A stretch of DNA of 64,000 nucleotides from Sphingomonadales bacterium (GTDB taxonomy: Bacteria > Bacteroidota > Bacteroidia > UBA7662), in NCBI GenBank assembly GCA_016872215.1, contig VHAX01000002.1:62001-126000 (forward strand), written 5' to 3'. The position numbers and the translations under genes were made by a program. The first letter of the stretch is position 1, and each line of letters opens with the position of its first letter. The notes below the pieces were generated by a model, which was not told the DNA's origin, ran no database searches, and saw nothing but the letters and a program-made list of their open reading frames with translations. Shown here piece after piece: positions 43,638-53,369 of this stretch.

Positions 43638-43982
43638 TTAATTGAGGGACCGGAGAACCGCCTTGAATGTATCGGGGTGATTCATGGCCAGGTCAGCCAG
43701 GACCTTACGGTTCAACCCCATTCCGGAACTATTGTATTTGCCCATAAACTGGGAGTAACTCATGCCTTCCTGACGGGTAGCGGCATTGAGACGAGCAATC
43801 CAAAGCTGGCGAAAATACCGACGGCGGGTCTTACGATCGCGGTATGAATAACCAAGAGCCTTTTCAACGGCGTTTTTGGCAACGGTGTAAACGGTGGAGC
43901 GGGTCGTGAAGTACCCTTTGGCCATCGCCATAATTTTTTTGCGGCGGGCACGGGAAGCGACATGATTGACGGATCTAGGCAT
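43638..43982 (-). CDS. rplT: 50S ribosomal protein bL20
   Basis: bL20 nucleates 50S assembly. The 114-residue protein starts [17 protein letters not shown] and has the conserved [22 protein letters not shown] segment. It closes the thrS-infC-rpmI-rplT operon, 57 bases after rpmI. Confidence 0.97.
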   Translation of the reverse strand: MPRSVNHVASRARRKKIMAMAKGYFTTRSTVYTVAKNAVEKALGYSYRDRKTRRRYFRQLWIARLNAATRQEGMSYSQFMGKYNSSGMGLNRKVLADLAMNHPDTFKAVLRSLN

Positions 43983-44039
43983 GGGGCTTTGTTTGCGTCA
44001 GTGGCACAAAGGCGCTTGTAAACTGACAAGGTTAATGGT

Positions 44040-44240
44040 TTATTTTCCTATGGTGAGCAATCGACGAATCAGCGACTCATTGGTGGTATCGACCAAGGCT
44101 GAGGCCGTCAGGTGACGCTTACGAACTTTCGACATCTTGGTGAGGATGTGCCGTTTGTAGGCATGCTTTCTCTTGATTTTTCCGGTTCCTGTGAGGGCAA
44201 AACGCTTTTTCGCACCAGAGTTTGTCTTCATTTTAGGCAT
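44040..44240 (-). CDS. rpmI: 50S ribosomal protein bL35
   Basis: The 66-residue bL35 starts at ATG 44240 ([20 protein letters not shown]), which matches family N-termini; a TTG three codons upstream is not needed. The [22 protein letters not shown] region is typical. It follows infC by 17 bases. Confidence 0.96.
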   Translation of the reverse strand: MPKMKTNSGAKKRFALTGTGKIKRKHAYKRHILTKMSKVRKRHLTASALVDTTNESLIRRLLTIGK

Positions 44241-44257
44241 AACAGGCAATTTTACAA

Positions 44258-44815
44258 TTACTTCGACTTAGAGGATTTCGGGGCCAGATGTAGAAACATA
44301 CGCTTGCCTTCTAATTTGGGCAAACTCTCCACCTTGCTAAGGTCCTCGAGACGGGACGCAAAGGTAAGCAAAAGAAGTTCACCCCGCTCCTTAAAAACAA
44401 TAGCTCTTCCTCGAAATTGAACATAGGCCTTGACCTTGGCTCCCTCCTCAAGAAATTTCTGGGCATGCTTCAGTTTAAATTCAAAATCATGCTCGTCCGT
44501 GTTCGGACCGAATCGAATCTCCTTAACCACTGTTTTTTGCGCATTCGCCTTGATTTCCTTCTCCCTTTTCTTCTTTTCGTAGAGGAACTTGCTGTAGTCG
44601 GTGACCCTGCACACCGGTGGCGTGGCATTTTCGGAAATGATCACCAGATCCAATCCAATATCCTGTGCGATTTTCCAGGCTTCAGCGATGCTGTAGATTC
44701 CGGGTTCCAGATTATCACCCACCAGGCGAACCTCCGGAAATCGGATGTTCTCGTTGATTGGCTCAATGGGTTTTTCCTTACTGAGACGATTGGGTTGACG
44801 TAGGGGTAGTGCTAT
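44258..44815 (-). CDS. infC: Translation initiation factor IF-3, with predicted AUA start
   Basis: IF-3 prevents premature subunit joining and checks start codons. The conserved N-terminal motif [14 protein letters not shown] lies upstream of the first ATG/GTG/TTG codon in frame (GTG at 44722), so a start there would truncate the N-domain. Between the upstream in-frame stop and the motif the only plausible start is ATA at 44815 (followed by ALPLRQPN); ATT further in is a poorer choice. This gives 185 residues. Non-canonical starts (AUU, AUC, AUA) are known for infC and underlie its autoregulation. The C-terminal domain with [22 protein letters not shown] is intact. It is 30 bases after thrS. 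Confidence 0.9.
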   Translation of the reverse strand: MALPLRQPNRLSKEKPIEPINENIRFPEVRLVGDNLEPGIYSIAEAWKIAQDIGLDLVIISENATPPVCRVTDYSKFLYEKKKREKEIKANAQKTVVKEIRFGPNTDEHDFEFKLKHAQKFLEEGAKVKAYVQFRGRAIVFKERGELLLLTFASRLEDLSKVESLPKLEGKRMFLHLAPKSSKSK

Positions 44816-44845
44816 GGTGAAAAAATTTAAGGATTATGCAATACA

Positions 44846-46786
44846 CTAAGAATAGGAAACGGCATCGATTTCGGTACGAATGCGTAACAAAAACGACTCG
44901 GGCGACTCCGCGCCCTGATCACCCGACCCATGCCTGCGTACTGAAACCAGCTGTTGCTGCACCTCCTTTTCACCTATGACCAGCATATACGGCGTTTTCT
45001 GCAGTTCAGCATCTCGGATTTTGCGACCAATTTTTTCATCCCTAAGGTCAATGACGGGGCGAATATCGTGTTTTCTCAGCATTTCAACAACGCTTTGGGC
45101 GTATTCCTCGAACTTTTCACTGATAGGCAAGACCGCGACCTGTTCCGGAGCCAGCCAGAGCGGCAGGTTACCTCCACAATGTTCGATCAATACCGCCACA
45201 AAACGCTCCATTGAACCAAAAGGAGCCCGGTGAATCATAACCGGCCGGTATTTCAGATTGTCGGAGCCCGTATATTCCAGCCCGAAGCGCTCTGGAAGGT
45301 TATAATCGACCTGAATCGTGCCCAACTGCCATTTGCGACCCAAGGCATCGCGCACCATAAAATCAAGTTTAGGACCATAGAATGCGGCCTCGCCTGGAAC
45401 CTGTTCGGCTACCATTCCCTTCTCAGCCGTTGCCTCAATTATGGCCTGCTCCGAACGTTCCCAACTTTCGTCGCTGCCGATATATTTTTGACGATTATCT
45501 GAATCACGAATCGAAATCTGCGCATGATACTCTGTAAATCCGAGGGCTTTAAACATATGTAATACCAAGTCGATGACCTTCTTGAACTCCTCCTTTACTT
45601 GATCCTCCCGACAAAAAAGATGCGCATCGTCTTGCGTGAACCCGCGTACCCGGGTGAGGCCGTGTAGTTCACCATGCTGCTCATATCGATAGACCGTGCC
45701 GAATTCGGCCAGGCGCAGTGGCAGATCACGGTATGATCGGGGCTTACTCTTATAGATCTCGCAGTGGTGCGGACAATTCATAGGCTTTAATAGATATTCC
45801 TCCCCTTCGTGGGGTGTGTAAATAGGCCGAAATGAATCCTGACCATATTTTTCCCAATGACCCGACGTTTCATAAAGCGATTTCGAACCGATGTGGGGGG
45901 TAATGACCTGTAGATAACCCGCAGCCACCTGTGCTTTACGCATGAACTGCTCCAGTTGCTCACGTAGAAGGGCCCCCCGGGGCAACCAGAGCGGGAGACC
46001 CATACCCACTTTTTCACTGAATGTAAAAAGTTCCAATTCCCGGCCCAATTTGCGGTGGTCGCGCTTCTTTGCCTCCTCTAATAATTCCAAATGCTGCGAT
46101 AGCTCCCTGGTGGTGGGAAAAGTAATTCCATACACCCGGGTTAGTTGTGCGTTATTCTCGTTTCCACGCCAATATGCACCCGCCACAGAGGTAATTTTAA
46201 CGGCTTTGATCTTGCCGGTGTGGGGGATGTGCGGACCGCGACAAAGGTCAGTGAAGTTACCCTGCCTGTAGAATGTGATCTCCCCATCGTTTAGACCCTC
46301 AATCAACTCCAGCTTATAGGGGTCGCCCTTAGACTGAAAGTAGGCGAGGGCTTCGGCCTTGCTGACCTCCTGTCGTTCGAACCGGCTTTCGCGCACCGCC
46401 AATTCCGACATTTTCTGCTCTACCCTTTCGAAATCATCTTGCCCGAATGTGTGTCCATTGAAATCGATGTCGTAGTAGAAGCCCTGTTCAACGGGTGGAC
46501 CTATGCCCAGTCTGATACCAGGGTATAAGTCTTCGAGGGCTTCTGCCAGCAGGTGGGCTGATGAGTGCCAGAAAGCATATTTTCCGCCAGCGTCCTCCCA
46601 TTTAAGCAGTTTAAGTCGACAATCGCCCACAAATGGCCGGTGCAAATCCCATAGTTGCCCGTCAATCTCCGCCAACAGCACCGTTCTGGCAAGCCCTTCA
46701 CTGATCGACAAGGCCAAATCATAGGGTGAACTTCCTTCCGCAACCTGACGTAAGGAACCATCTGGAAGGGTAACTCGTAGATTCAT
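44846..46786 (-). CDS. thrS: Threonyl-tRNA synthetase
   Basis: The 646-residue enzyme has the N-terminal TGS domain (about 1-62), the editing domain (about 65-225), the class II core with the zinc-binding [10 protein letters not shown] region, motif 2 [16 protein letters not shown], and motif 3 [11 protein letters not shown]. The C-terminal anticodon-binding domain (about 540-646) has [15 protein letters not shown]. It leads the classical thrS-infC-rpmI-rplT operon but is preceded by a TPR lipoprotein gene only 18 bases away. Confidence 0.96.
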   Translation of the reverse strand: MNLRVTLPDGSLRQVAEGSSPYDLALSISEGLARTVLLAEIDGQLWDLHRPFVGDCRLKLLKWEDAGGKYAFWHSSAHLLAEALEDLYPGIRLGIGPPVEQGFYYDIDFNGHTFGQDDFERVEQKMSELAVRESRFERQEVSKAEALAYFQSKGDPYKLELIEGLNDGEITFYRQGNFTDLCRGPHIPHTGKIKAVKITSVAGAYWRGNENNAQLTRVYGITFPTTRELSQHLELLEEAKKRDHRKLGRELELFTFSEKVGMGLPLWLPRGALLREQLEQFMRKAQVAAGYLQVITPHIGSKSLYETSGHWEKYGQDSFRPIYTPHEGEEYLLKPMNCPHHCEIYKSKPRSYRDLPLRLAEFGTVYRYEQHGELHGLTRVRGFTQDDAHLFCREDQVKEEFKKVIDLVLHMFKALGFTEYHAQISIRDSDNRQKYIGSDESWERSEQAIIEATAEKGMVAEQVPGEAAFYGPKLDFMVRDALGRKWQLGTIQVDYNLPERFGLEYTGSDNLKYRPVMIHRAPFGSMERFVAVLIEHCGGNLPLWLAPEQVAVLPISEKFEEYAQSVVEMLRKHDIRPVIDLRDEKIGRKIRDAELQKTPYMLVIGEKEVQQQLVSVRRHGSGDQGAESPESFLLRIRTEIDAVSYS

Positions 46787-46804
46787 TTTAACTTTTATTG
46801 TTTG

Positions 46805-47869
46805 TTATTTTATTCTATTAATTGCCTCCAAAGCCTTGTCGTAGCCGGGTTCAATTTTCAACACCTGCCTGAAGTCGGCCAACGCCCTGTCTTTTTGTCC
46901 GCTCTGCTCATAGGCCAATCCCCTATTCTGCAGCGCCCGGTAGTGCGCTGGGTCGGCGGCGATGAGGCGGTCGAACCACCGGATCGACTCCGGGTAATTG
47001 CCTTCCAGCAGAAAGGTGTAACCCATATTAAACAAGGCATCGGGATGTGAAGGATTTCGCGAAAGCATCTGCTTGTAGTCGTGCCGTGCACTATCGGGGT
47101 AGCCCTGTTCCTGAAGGAGGGAGCCCCGGGCATAGAATGCCTCCAAATAATTGGAGTCGACCCGCATTACGTTGCTGAAGTAGCGATACGCCAGAGCGGT
47201 GTTGTCGTACTGGTGCATCAATCCGAGTTGCATCATGGCCTCGGTGTGTTCGGGTTGTTGTTCGATACAGGTCAGAAATGCGGATTTGGCTTGTTCGCGC
47301 TTGCCTTGTTCGAGGTGTACCATACCCTTCCAAAAATAACCATCGGCGTGGTGAATATCGGCCTTCAATCCTTCATTCAAATAGAACATGGCCGAATTGT
47401 ATTTTTTGTTCATAAATGCTAATTCTCCCCTCTTTATATGGGCGTTGGCAAGTTTGGGGTCTTTAAGGGTGGCCACGGCCAATGCTTCATCAGCTTGTGA
47501 AAAAGCGCCCAACTTGATATAGACCTCCGCTGCTGTGAGGAAATAGTCGGCCCGCCCCGTGTCGAGCGAAAACAGGGAGCGGAGGTCGACCATAGCGGGT
47601 TCATACTGACCTGTTCGCAGGTAATAGCGGGCGCGTAAATGGTAATGTTCTGGGTTACGAGGCTCAGAACGTACACGTCGGTTAAGTTCCGATAACTCGG
47701 GATCTAAGGCGGGAGCTTCGGTCACCACCTCCGTTTCGATCGAAGGCTCACCGCTGCCGCAGGATGAAACGAGCAGGCCCGCAAGCGAAAATACCAGAAT
47801 GCAAACTGTCCGGGTTAGTCCCAGACTGATCAGGCAATTGAGCTTATCAGTTTTTACTTTTTGAGACAC
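46805..47869 (-). CDS. TPR-repeat lipoprotein upstream of thrS
   Basis: The protein has a lipoprotein signal with lipobox LVSSC and then about eight tandem TPR units to the end, for example GRADYFLTAAEVYIKLGAFS and YRALQNRGLAYEQSGQKDRA. TPRs mediate protein contacts; the partner is unknown. No ATG exists in the 5' part: GTG at 47869, TTG at 47878 or TTG at 47908 are the candidates. The last is inside the -7 box and can be excluded if this is the promoter. GTG 47869 is used here (about 354 residues). It probably shares a transcript with thrS, infC, rpmI and rplT. Confidence 0.78.
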   Translation of the reverse strand: MSQKVKTDKLNCLISLGLTRTVCILVFSLAGLLVSSCGSGEPSIETEVVTEAPALDPELSELNRRVRSEPRNPEHYHLRARYYLRTGQYEPAMVDLRSLFSLDTGRADYFLTAAEVYIKLGAFSQADEALAVATLKDPKLANAHIKRGELAFMNKKYNSAMFYLNEGLKADIHHADGYFWKGMVHLEQGKREQAKSAFLTCIEQQPEHTEAMMQLGLMHQYDNTALAYRYFSNVMRVDSNYLEAFYARGSLLQEQGYPDSARHDYKQMLSRNPSHPDALFNMGYTFLLEGNYPESIRWFDRLIAADPAHYRALQNRGLAYEQSGQKDRALADFRQVLKIEPGYDKALEAINRIK

Positions 47870-47889
47870 TTTTTCCAATGGAGATGCGG

Positions 47890-47897
47890 TATTTTTG
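47890..47897 (+). promoter_or_regulatory. Promoter of the TolB-like gene
   Basis: TATTTTTG followed by C is a perfect -7 box 24 bases before the ATG at 47922. Confidence 0.5.
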
Positions 47898-47905
47898 CAG
47901 GCCGA

Positions 47906-47913
47906 CAAAAATA
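47906..47913 (-). promoter_or_regulatory. Promoter of the TPR lipoprotein-thrS block
   Basis: On the minus strand TATTTTTG is a perfect -7 box. The divergent box for the TolB-like gene lies eight bases away, so the two start sites are almost back to back. Confidence 0.45.
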
Positions 47914-47921
47914 GGTCAATT

Positions 47922-49064
47922 ATGCAAAAAATCGATCTCTTTTATATTCTGAAATCCGCTCTTATTCCGTCAATCCGACTCGTTCTTGCGACAGCCTGGA
48001 TCTTTGGGGGAGCATCCCTGTCTAGTGCTCAGAAGCCCTTGCTGCAGCCAATTGATGTGTCGAGGGAGGGACGAGACCCGCTGCTGGAAGGGGAAAAACA
48101 TTTCCGCAATTTAATACAGCTCACCTTTGGGGGTGACAACGCCGAGGCCTACTGGAGTTTCGACAGCAAGCGCCTTGTCTTTCAATCCAATTACCGTGAC
48201 TGGAAGGTGGCGTGCGACCAGATTTTTATGTTTGATGTATTGCGGCAGGGGGTGCGCCCCCGGATGGTAAGTACCGGTTTGGGTCGAACCACGTGCTCTT
48301 ATTTTTTACCGGGCGACTCAACCTTTCTTTATGCGTCGACCCATTTGGCAGATGACAAATGTCCACCGCCTCCCAAACCACGGGAGGACGGTAAGTACCT
48401 TTGGCCCATCGACACAGGCTACGATATCTTTGTAGCCAGTGATCAGGGAAAAATACTGCGCAGGCTTACCCATACACCAGGATACGATGCGGAGGGCACC
48501 ATTTCACCCGACGGCAAGAAAATGGTGTTCACGAGCATCCGAAATGGGGACCTCGACCTTTATGTAATGAAATTGAAAAGTGGAAGGACCCGACAGGTTA
48601 CCCGCCTGCCTGGCTACGATGGGGGCGCATTTTTTTCACCAGACAGCAAATGGCTGGTGTTTCGGGCTTCAAGGCCAAAAACAGAAGAAGAACTGAAGGA
48701 GTACAGGGATTTACTGGCACAAGGCCTCGTGGCCCCCACCCAAATGGAGATTTTTGTGTGCCGCACCAATGGACGTAAGCTGCGTCAGGTGACTCGTCTT
48801 AGCAAGGCCAATTGGGCCCCGTTTTTTCATCCTTCCGGGCAAAAAATCATCTTTTCTTCGAACCACCATAGCAAGCGCGGCTATCAGTTTAACTTGTTTA
48901 TGGTGGATTTAAATGGCGAAAATCTGGAACAAATCTCATTTGATCCAACCTTCGATGCCTTCCCTATGTTTTCCCCAGACGGGAAAAAAATGGTGTTTTC
49001 GTCGAATCGCTTCAACGACGGAACCCGTGCTACCAATGTGTTTATCGCCGATTGGGTTGATTAG
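47922..49064 (+). CDS. Exported TolB-like beta-propeller (PD40 repeats) protein
   Basis: The 380-residue protein has a Sec signal peptide (ending ASLSSAQ) and a six-bladed TolB-type beta-propeller built from PD40 repeats. The clearest ones are ISPDGKKMVFTS, FSPDSKWLVFRAS, FHPSGQKIIFSSN and FSPDGKKMVFSSN. Such propellers sit in the periplasm and bind proteins or ligands. A Cys/Pro-rich loop DDKCPPPPKP lies between early blades. Start at ATG 47922; the open frame from TTG 47895 is less likely. It is not beside tolA, tolQ or pal, so a Tol-system role is not supported. Confidence 0.85.
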   Translation: MQKIDLFYILKSALIPSIRLVLATAWIFGGASLSSAQKPLLQPIDVSREGRDPLLEGEKHFRNLIQLTFGGDNAEAYWSFDSKRLVFQSNYRDWKVACDQIFMFDVLRQGVRPRMVSTGLGRTTCSYFLPGDSTFLYASTHLADDKCPPPPKPREDGKYLWPIDTGYDIFVASDQGKILRRLTHTPGYDAEGTISPDGKKMVFTSIRNGDLDLYVMKLKSGRTRQVTRLPGYDGGAFFSPDSKWLVFRASRPKTEEELKEYRDLLAQGLVAPTQMEIFVCRTNGRKLRQVTRLSKANWAPFFHPSGQKIIFSSNHHSKRGYQFNLFMVDLNGENLEQISFDPTFDAFPMFSPDGKKMVFSSNRFNDGTRATNVFIADWVD

Positions 49065-49132
49065 TTCCACATTAATGAAGCAGCCAGCGCGAATTTCGAC
49101 CGCGGATCTGCTGACGCTGTTTTAATTTCGGA

Positions 49133-49140
49133 TATATTTG
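49133..49140 (+). promoter_or_regulatory. Promoter of hmgA-hpd
   Basis: TATATTTG is a perfect -7 box ending 14 bases before the hmgA ATG, implying a leader of only about eight bases. Confidence 0.5.
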
Positions 49141-49154
49141 TACGAATATTTTTT

Positions 49155-50324
49155 ATGCCCATATACCACAAACTGGGACAAATACCTCCCAAACGCCATA
49201 CGCAGTTTCGGAAGTCCGATGGGGGCCTCTACTACGAACAATTATACGGAACCATCGGCTTCGATGGCATGTCGAGCCTACTCTACCACATCCACCGGCC
49301 TACCATCATCCGTTCGGTAGGTCAACCCACTAAAGTGCGACCCGATCTTGCCTGTTCACACAACATAACGCCACGGCGATTGATTGGCTTCAACATCCCG
49401 GCCAACAACGATTACATCGAGGCACGCACACCCCTCATGGCCAACAACGATTTGGTTCTTGGGCTTGCGGCTCCGCGCCAATCGATGTCGGACTACTTCT
49501 ACAAAAATGCAGATGCCGACGAACTGGTGTTTGTGCACCGGGGATCTGGTACCCTGCACACACAACTGGGCAATATACCTTTTGTGGCAGGCGATTATCT
49601 GCTGATTCCCCGTGGAATGATTCACCAATTCGAATTCAAGAAAGGTGAAACCCGTCTTTTATATCTTGAGGCGTCCTCCCCTCTCTACACGCCAAAAAAA
49701 TACCGAAATCACTTCGGGCAGTTACTGGAACACTCACCCTATTGCGAGCGCGACTACAAACTCCCGACCGAATTGGAGACACACGATGAAATAGGTGATT
49801 TTCGAATCAAAATCCGCAAACAGGGCATGATGCATGAGGTGGTTTATGCCGCACACCCATTCGACGTGGTGGGCTGGGATGGCTACAACTTCCCCTTTGG
49901 TATCGCTATTTACGACTTTGAACCCATAACCGGACGCATTCATCAACCACCGCCCGTTCATCAAATGTTCGAGAATCAGGCGTTCGTGGTCTGCAGTTTT
50001 GTGCCCCGCCTCTACGACTACCACCCATTGTCGATTCCGGCCCCCTACAACCACAGCAACATCGACAGCGACGAGGTTATTTACTATGTGGATGGCGATT
50101 TTATGAGTCGCAACGACGTGGCTCCGGGACAGATCACCCTACACCCTGGGGGTATACCCCACGGACCACACCCTGGCGCTTACGAGCGAAGCATTGGCAA
50201 AAAGGATACCGCAGAATTCGCGGTGATGGTAGACACCTTCCGTCCACTCGGTCTTACCGAAGCTGCCCTGTCGATCGATGATGGGCACTATTTCCGCTCC
50301 TGGATGGAAAATCAGTATGAATAA
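49155..50324 (+). CDS. hmgA: Homogentisate 1,2-dioxygenase
   Basis: The iron-dependent enzyme opens the homogentisate ring in tyrosine and phenylalanine breakdown. The 389-residue protein starts MPIYHKLGQIPPKRHTQF and is a double cupin; VAGDYLLIPRGMIHQFEF is the first cupin and YNHSNIDSDEVIYYVDGDF with LHPGGIPHGPHPG carries the likely Fe ligands (His and Glu) of the second. The substrate is produced by Hpd, encoded 28 bases downstream, so the two form a tyrosine-catabolic operon. Fumarylacetoacetase and maleylacetoacetate isomerase are not in the window. Confidence 0.93.
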   Translation: MPIYHKLGQIPPKRHTQFRKSDGGLYYEQLYGTIGFDGMSSLLYHIHRPTIIRSVGQPTKVRPDLACSHNITPRRLIGFNIPANNDYIEARTPLMANNDLVLGLAAPRQSMSDYFYKNADADELVFVHRGSGTLHTQLGNIPFVAGDYLLIPRGMIHQFEFKKGETRLLYLEASSPLYTPKKYRNHFGQLLEHSPYCERDYKLPTELETHDEIGDFRIKIRKQGMMHEVVYAAHPFDVVGWDGYNFPFGIAIYDFEPITGRIHQPPPVHQMFENQAFVVCSFVPRLYDYHPLSIPAPYNHSNIDSDEVIYYVDGDFMSRNDVAPGQITLHPGGIPHGPHPGAYERSIGKKDTAEFAVMVDTFRPLGLTEAALSIDDGHYFRSWMENQYE

Positions 50325-50352
50325 ATAATCATCACCCAAACATTAAAAGACA

Positions 50353-51477
50353 ATGCATACGGATGCCCTTGCACAAACCGATGTCCAAACCGATTTTTTA
50401 CCGTTACTGGGCACAGACCATATTGAATTTTATGTGGGCAATGCAAAGCAGTCGGCCTACTACTATCAGGCGGCATTTGGATTCGAGTTGATCGCCTACG
50501 CCGGTCCCGAGACTGGTTGCAGAGACCGGGCCTCCTATGTGCTTCAGCAAGACAAGATACGCCTTGTATTGACCACCTCGCTCGTGCCCGATTCACATAT
50601 AAGCGAGCACGTACGCGTACATGGGGATGGAGTTAAGGTTCTTGCGTTATGGGTAGATGATGCACGCTCGGCCTTCGAAGCCACTGTTTCCAGGGGTGCG
50701 AAACCGCATACACCGCCGCAGGTGCACCGCGATGAATATGGAGAGGTGGTGACTGCCAGCATCCACACCTACGGCGACACCCTGCACACTTTTGTTGAAC
50801 GTAAAAATTACTCGGGATTGTTTATGCCGGGCTTTTCCACACCTTTCTGGCGCATTCCGAATGGTTCGGTGGGTCTGCGCTATGTGGATCATTGTGTGGG
50901 GAACGTCGGTTGGGGGGAGATGAACCAATGGGTTCAGTTTTATGAGGAAGCGATGGGCTTTAAGCTGCTGATCACCTTTGATGACCAGGATATTTCCACG
51001 GATTACACTGCCCTGATGTCGAAGGTGGTGTCGAATGGGAACGGTTTTGTGAAATTCCCCATCAATGAGCCTGCCCTGGGGAAAAAGAAGTCACAGATTG
51101 AAGAATATGTGGAGTACTACCAGGGAGCGGGCGTGCAACACATTGCAGTGGCCACCGACAACATCCTACATACCGTAGCGGAATTATACCGCCGGGGGGT
51201 TGAATTCCTGAAGGTACCCGACACCTACTACGAAGATTTGCTGGAGCGCGTTGGGCAAATCGACGAAGATCTGCCGGACCTACGCAAACTCAACATTCTG
51301 GTGGATCGTGACGAGGAAGGCTACCTGCTCCAAATATTCACCAAACCTGTAGAAGATAGGCCGACCCTTTTTTTCGAAATTATTCAACGTAAGGGTGCTC
51401 GCTCGTTTGGCAAGGGCAACTTCAAGGCCTTGTTTGAAGCCATTGAGCGTGAGCAGGCTCGTCGGGGCAATTTGTAA
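50353..51477 (+). CDS. hpd: 4-hydroxyphenylpyruvate dioxygenase
   Basis: Hpd converts 4-hydroxyphenylpyruvate to homogentisate. The 374-residue protein has two vicinal-oxygen-chelate domains. The iron ligands are the His in YVDHCVGNV, the His in GVQHIAVAT and the Glu in FFEIIQRKG, preceded by the typical LLQIFTKP strand. The C-terminal helix RSFGKGNFKALFEAIEREQ is also characteristic. It forms an operon with hmgA. Confidence 0.95.
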   Translation: MHTDALAQTDVQTDFLPLLGTDHIEFYVGNAKQSAYYYQAAFGFELIAYAGPETGCRDRASYVLQQDKIRLVLTTSLVPDSHISEHVRVHGDGVKVLALWVDDARSAFEATVSRGAKPHTPPQVHRDEYGEVVTASIHTYGDTLHTFVERKNYSGLFMPGFSTPFWRIPNGSVGLRYVDHCVGNVGWGEMNQWVQFYEEAMGFKLLITFDDQDISTDYTALMSKVVSNGNGFVKFPINEPALGKKKSQIEEYVEYYQGAGVQHIAVATDNILHTVAELYRRGVEFLKVPDTYYEDLLERVGQIDEDLPDLRKLNILVDRDEEGYLLQIFTKPVEDRPTLFFEIIQRKGARSFGKGNFKALFEAIEREQARRGNL

Positions 51478-51492
51478 AATTTATAATTTATA

Positions 51493-51514
51493 ATTCACCC
51501 AAAAGGGGGTGAAT
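51493..51514. terminator. Hairpin between convergent hpd and gdhA
   Basis: ATTCACCC and GGGTGAAT form an 8-bp stem around a short purine loop, flanked on the left by AT-rich sequence. It lies 16 bases after the hpd stop. It may terminate the hpd transcript or, in the opposite direction, the gdhA transcript. The rest of the 231-base gap to gdhA contains no convincing gene. Confidence 0.45.
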
Positions 51515-51708
51515 CGAATCCGTGGCCAAACCTGAGGCAATCCTCCACTACCCCCATGGATTGATTGACCGCATCTTCATCGTTTCCATTTCCATACTTC
51601 AGAAGTGGTTTCATTTGTATAGATGCCTTTGTTCCGGACTCTAAAGCTAATTCCTTACACTCCGGAATGGATCGAGGAACAAGTATCCTGGTAATCAAAC
51701 TTAGTAGT

Positions 51709-53136
51709 TTATGGGAATACCCCCAGCGACTCGTAGGAGCGGGCTATTTTTCGAATGGCCACAACGAAGGCGGCTGTGCGGTAGTCGGGAATCTTCGGGT
51801 TTTCTTTGCGCGCATCCCTCAACTGCCGGTAGGCTTCAATCATGGTCTCCTCCAATCCGGAGTAGACAAAATCGAGCTCATCTGCCCCACGACCAATCAA
51901 TCTCTTTTGGGTGTCGTCAAGGGTTCGACCGGTAAGGTCCTCCACCGCTGCGATAATTTGCTTGTTCAGATTTTCATCGAATCGTTTGCCGAGGCGGCCA
52001 AAGCGGACACGTGACAGGTTTTTCAGCCACTCAAAATAAGATACGGTGACCCCGCCCGCGTTGAGATAAATGTCTGGCAAAACCATAATGCCCTTTGCGT
52101 TAAGGATCGCTTCGGCTTCGGCTGTGACCGGGCCATTGGCGGCCTCACCGATGATTTTAGCATTAATTCGGGCTGCATTGCCTTGATGGATTTGATTTTC
52201 CAATGCAGCAGGAATTAAAATATCGCACTCCAGTTCGAGTGCGTCGGTGTTTCGCGCCATGTTGGTGGCTCCTGGAAAATTGAGTATGCTGCCAGTGGCC
52301 TTCCTGTGTTCTACGACAGCCAGGTAGTCCAGCCCCTTTACGTTGTGAATCGCCCCTTCGTATTCAGCCAGGGCAATAATCTTGCATCCCCCTTCATGAA
52401 AATATTTGGCCGCGTGGAAGCCCACATTACCCAGTCCCTGTATGACCACCGTTTTGCCCACCAGTCCCGTTGTGAGCCCCAGTGACTGCATATCATCGGC
52501 AAAACTGCAGGCCTCACGCACCCCGAAGTACACACCCAGACCGGTGGCTTCTCGGCGACCGGAAATTCCACCCTGGGTGATGGGTTTACCCGTTACGCAG
52601 GCGATTCCGTCGGTTTGGTTTGGAAAAAAAGTCGTGTAGGTGTCCATAATCCAACTCATTTCCCGTTCGCCCGTGCCGTAATCAGGCGCAGGAACATCCG
52701 TACCCGGACCGATGAAGTTCTTTTTAATCAGTTCGGCCGTGTATCGGCGGGTGATTCGTTCCAACTGCTCCACAGTGTATTTGCGGGGATCAATTTTGAT
52801 TCCACCCTTGGCACCACCGAAGGGCACGTCCACTATGGCACATTTATAGGTCATGAGTGCTGCCAAGGCCATCACTTCGTCCTGATTGACCGACATCGCA
52901 TACCGAATGCCGCCCTTGGTAGGCAATCGATGGTGTGAATGTTCAACCCGGTAGGCTTCGACCACCTCCAACGATTCGCCCACCCGAACAGGAAAACGCA
53001 TGCTGTAGATGCTGTTGCAATACTTTACCTGATCCAGCACACCTGGAGGGGCTTGCACAAATGCAGAGGCTTTATCGAAATAGGCCATAACATCGGTAAA
53101 AAAACTGTGTGGTTGAGCGGCGTTTGTACTTGACAT
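51709..53136 (-). CDS. gdhA: Glutamate dehydrogenase (Glu/Leu/Phe/Val dehydrogenase family)
   Basis: The enzyme interconverts glutamate with 2-oxoglutarate and ammonia. Start at ATG 53136 ([17 protein letters not shown]), giving 475 residues; the longer frame to 53211 adds an unlikely segment. The substrate-binding Lys is in TKGGIRYA, the catalytic Lys in [22 protein letters not shown] is the active-site loop, and the NAD(P) fold has [13 protein letters not shown]. The position after the tyrosine catabolic genes on the facing strand has no obvious meaning. Cofactor preference (NAD or NADP) cannot be told reliably. Confidence 0.93.
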   Translation of the reverse strand: MSSTNAAQPHSFFTDVMAYFDKASAFVQAPPGVLDQVKYCNSIYSMRFPVRVGESLEVVEAYRVEHSHHRLPTKGGIRYAMSVNQDEVMALAALMTYKCAIVDVPFGGAKGGIKIDPRKYTVEQLERITRRYTAELIKKNFIGPGTDVPAPDYGTGEREMSWIMDTYTTFFPNQTDGIACVTGKPITQGGISGRREATGLGVYFGVREACSFADDMQSLGLTTGLVGKTVVIQGLGNVGFHAAKYFHEGGCKIIALAEYEGAIHNVKGLDYLAVVEHRKATGSILNFPGATNMARNTDALELECDILIPAALENQIHQGNAARINAKIIGEAANGPVTAEAEAILNAKGIMVLPDIYLNAGGVTVSYFEWLKNLSRVRFGRLGKRFDENLNKQIIAAVEDLTGRTLDDTQKRLIGRGADELDFVYSGLEETMIEAYRQLRDARKENPKIPDYRTAAFVVAIRKIARSYESLGVFP

Positions 53137-53173
53137 CTTTAGTTGTAATATTAATTTATAAAAATTATCTGAA

Positions 53174-53368
53174 CTAATTCTTTGCTGTATGATCCTCCAC
53201 TTCCTTTTCAAGTTTCGATAGCCTGTACTCCATGAACATCAAAAAGAAAACGATACCTGCGAATATGAGGAGTACTACAGCGAGGAGTACGTAGATTTTT
53301 CCATTACTACGCATCAGATCAGCCATCTCGACAATGGCCGTGGTGTTTTTAAGATAAAGAATTGACAT
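53174..53368 (-). CDS. ccmD: CcmD-like small membrane protein
   Basis: The 64-residue protein has one membrane segment ([21 protein letters not shown]) followed by a charged C-terminal helix, [14 protein letters not shown], as in Bacteroidota CcmD-family proteins, which carry [13 protein letters not shown] before the helix. CcmD helps hold the heme-handling CcmABC-E complex together. It begins two bases after the ccmC stop. A shorter start at ATG 53326 ([10 protein letters not shown]) is possible. Assignment rests on this motif and on neighbours ccmC and ccmB. Confidence 0.8.
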   Translation of the reverse strand: MSILYLKNTTAIVEMADLMRSNGKIYVLLAVVLLIFAGIVFFLMFMEYRLSKLEKEVEDHTAKN

Positions 53369-53369
53369 A

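Noticed and set aside
47908-49064. TolB-like protein as part of a Tol-Pal system
   Set aside because: No tolA, tolQ, tolR or pal neighbours; PD40 repeats are common in Bacteroidota without Tol function.
51495-51698. Minus-strand frame of 67 residues between hpd and gdhA
   Set aside because: It starts at a TTG, overlaps the hairpin, and resembles no family; noncoding is more likely.
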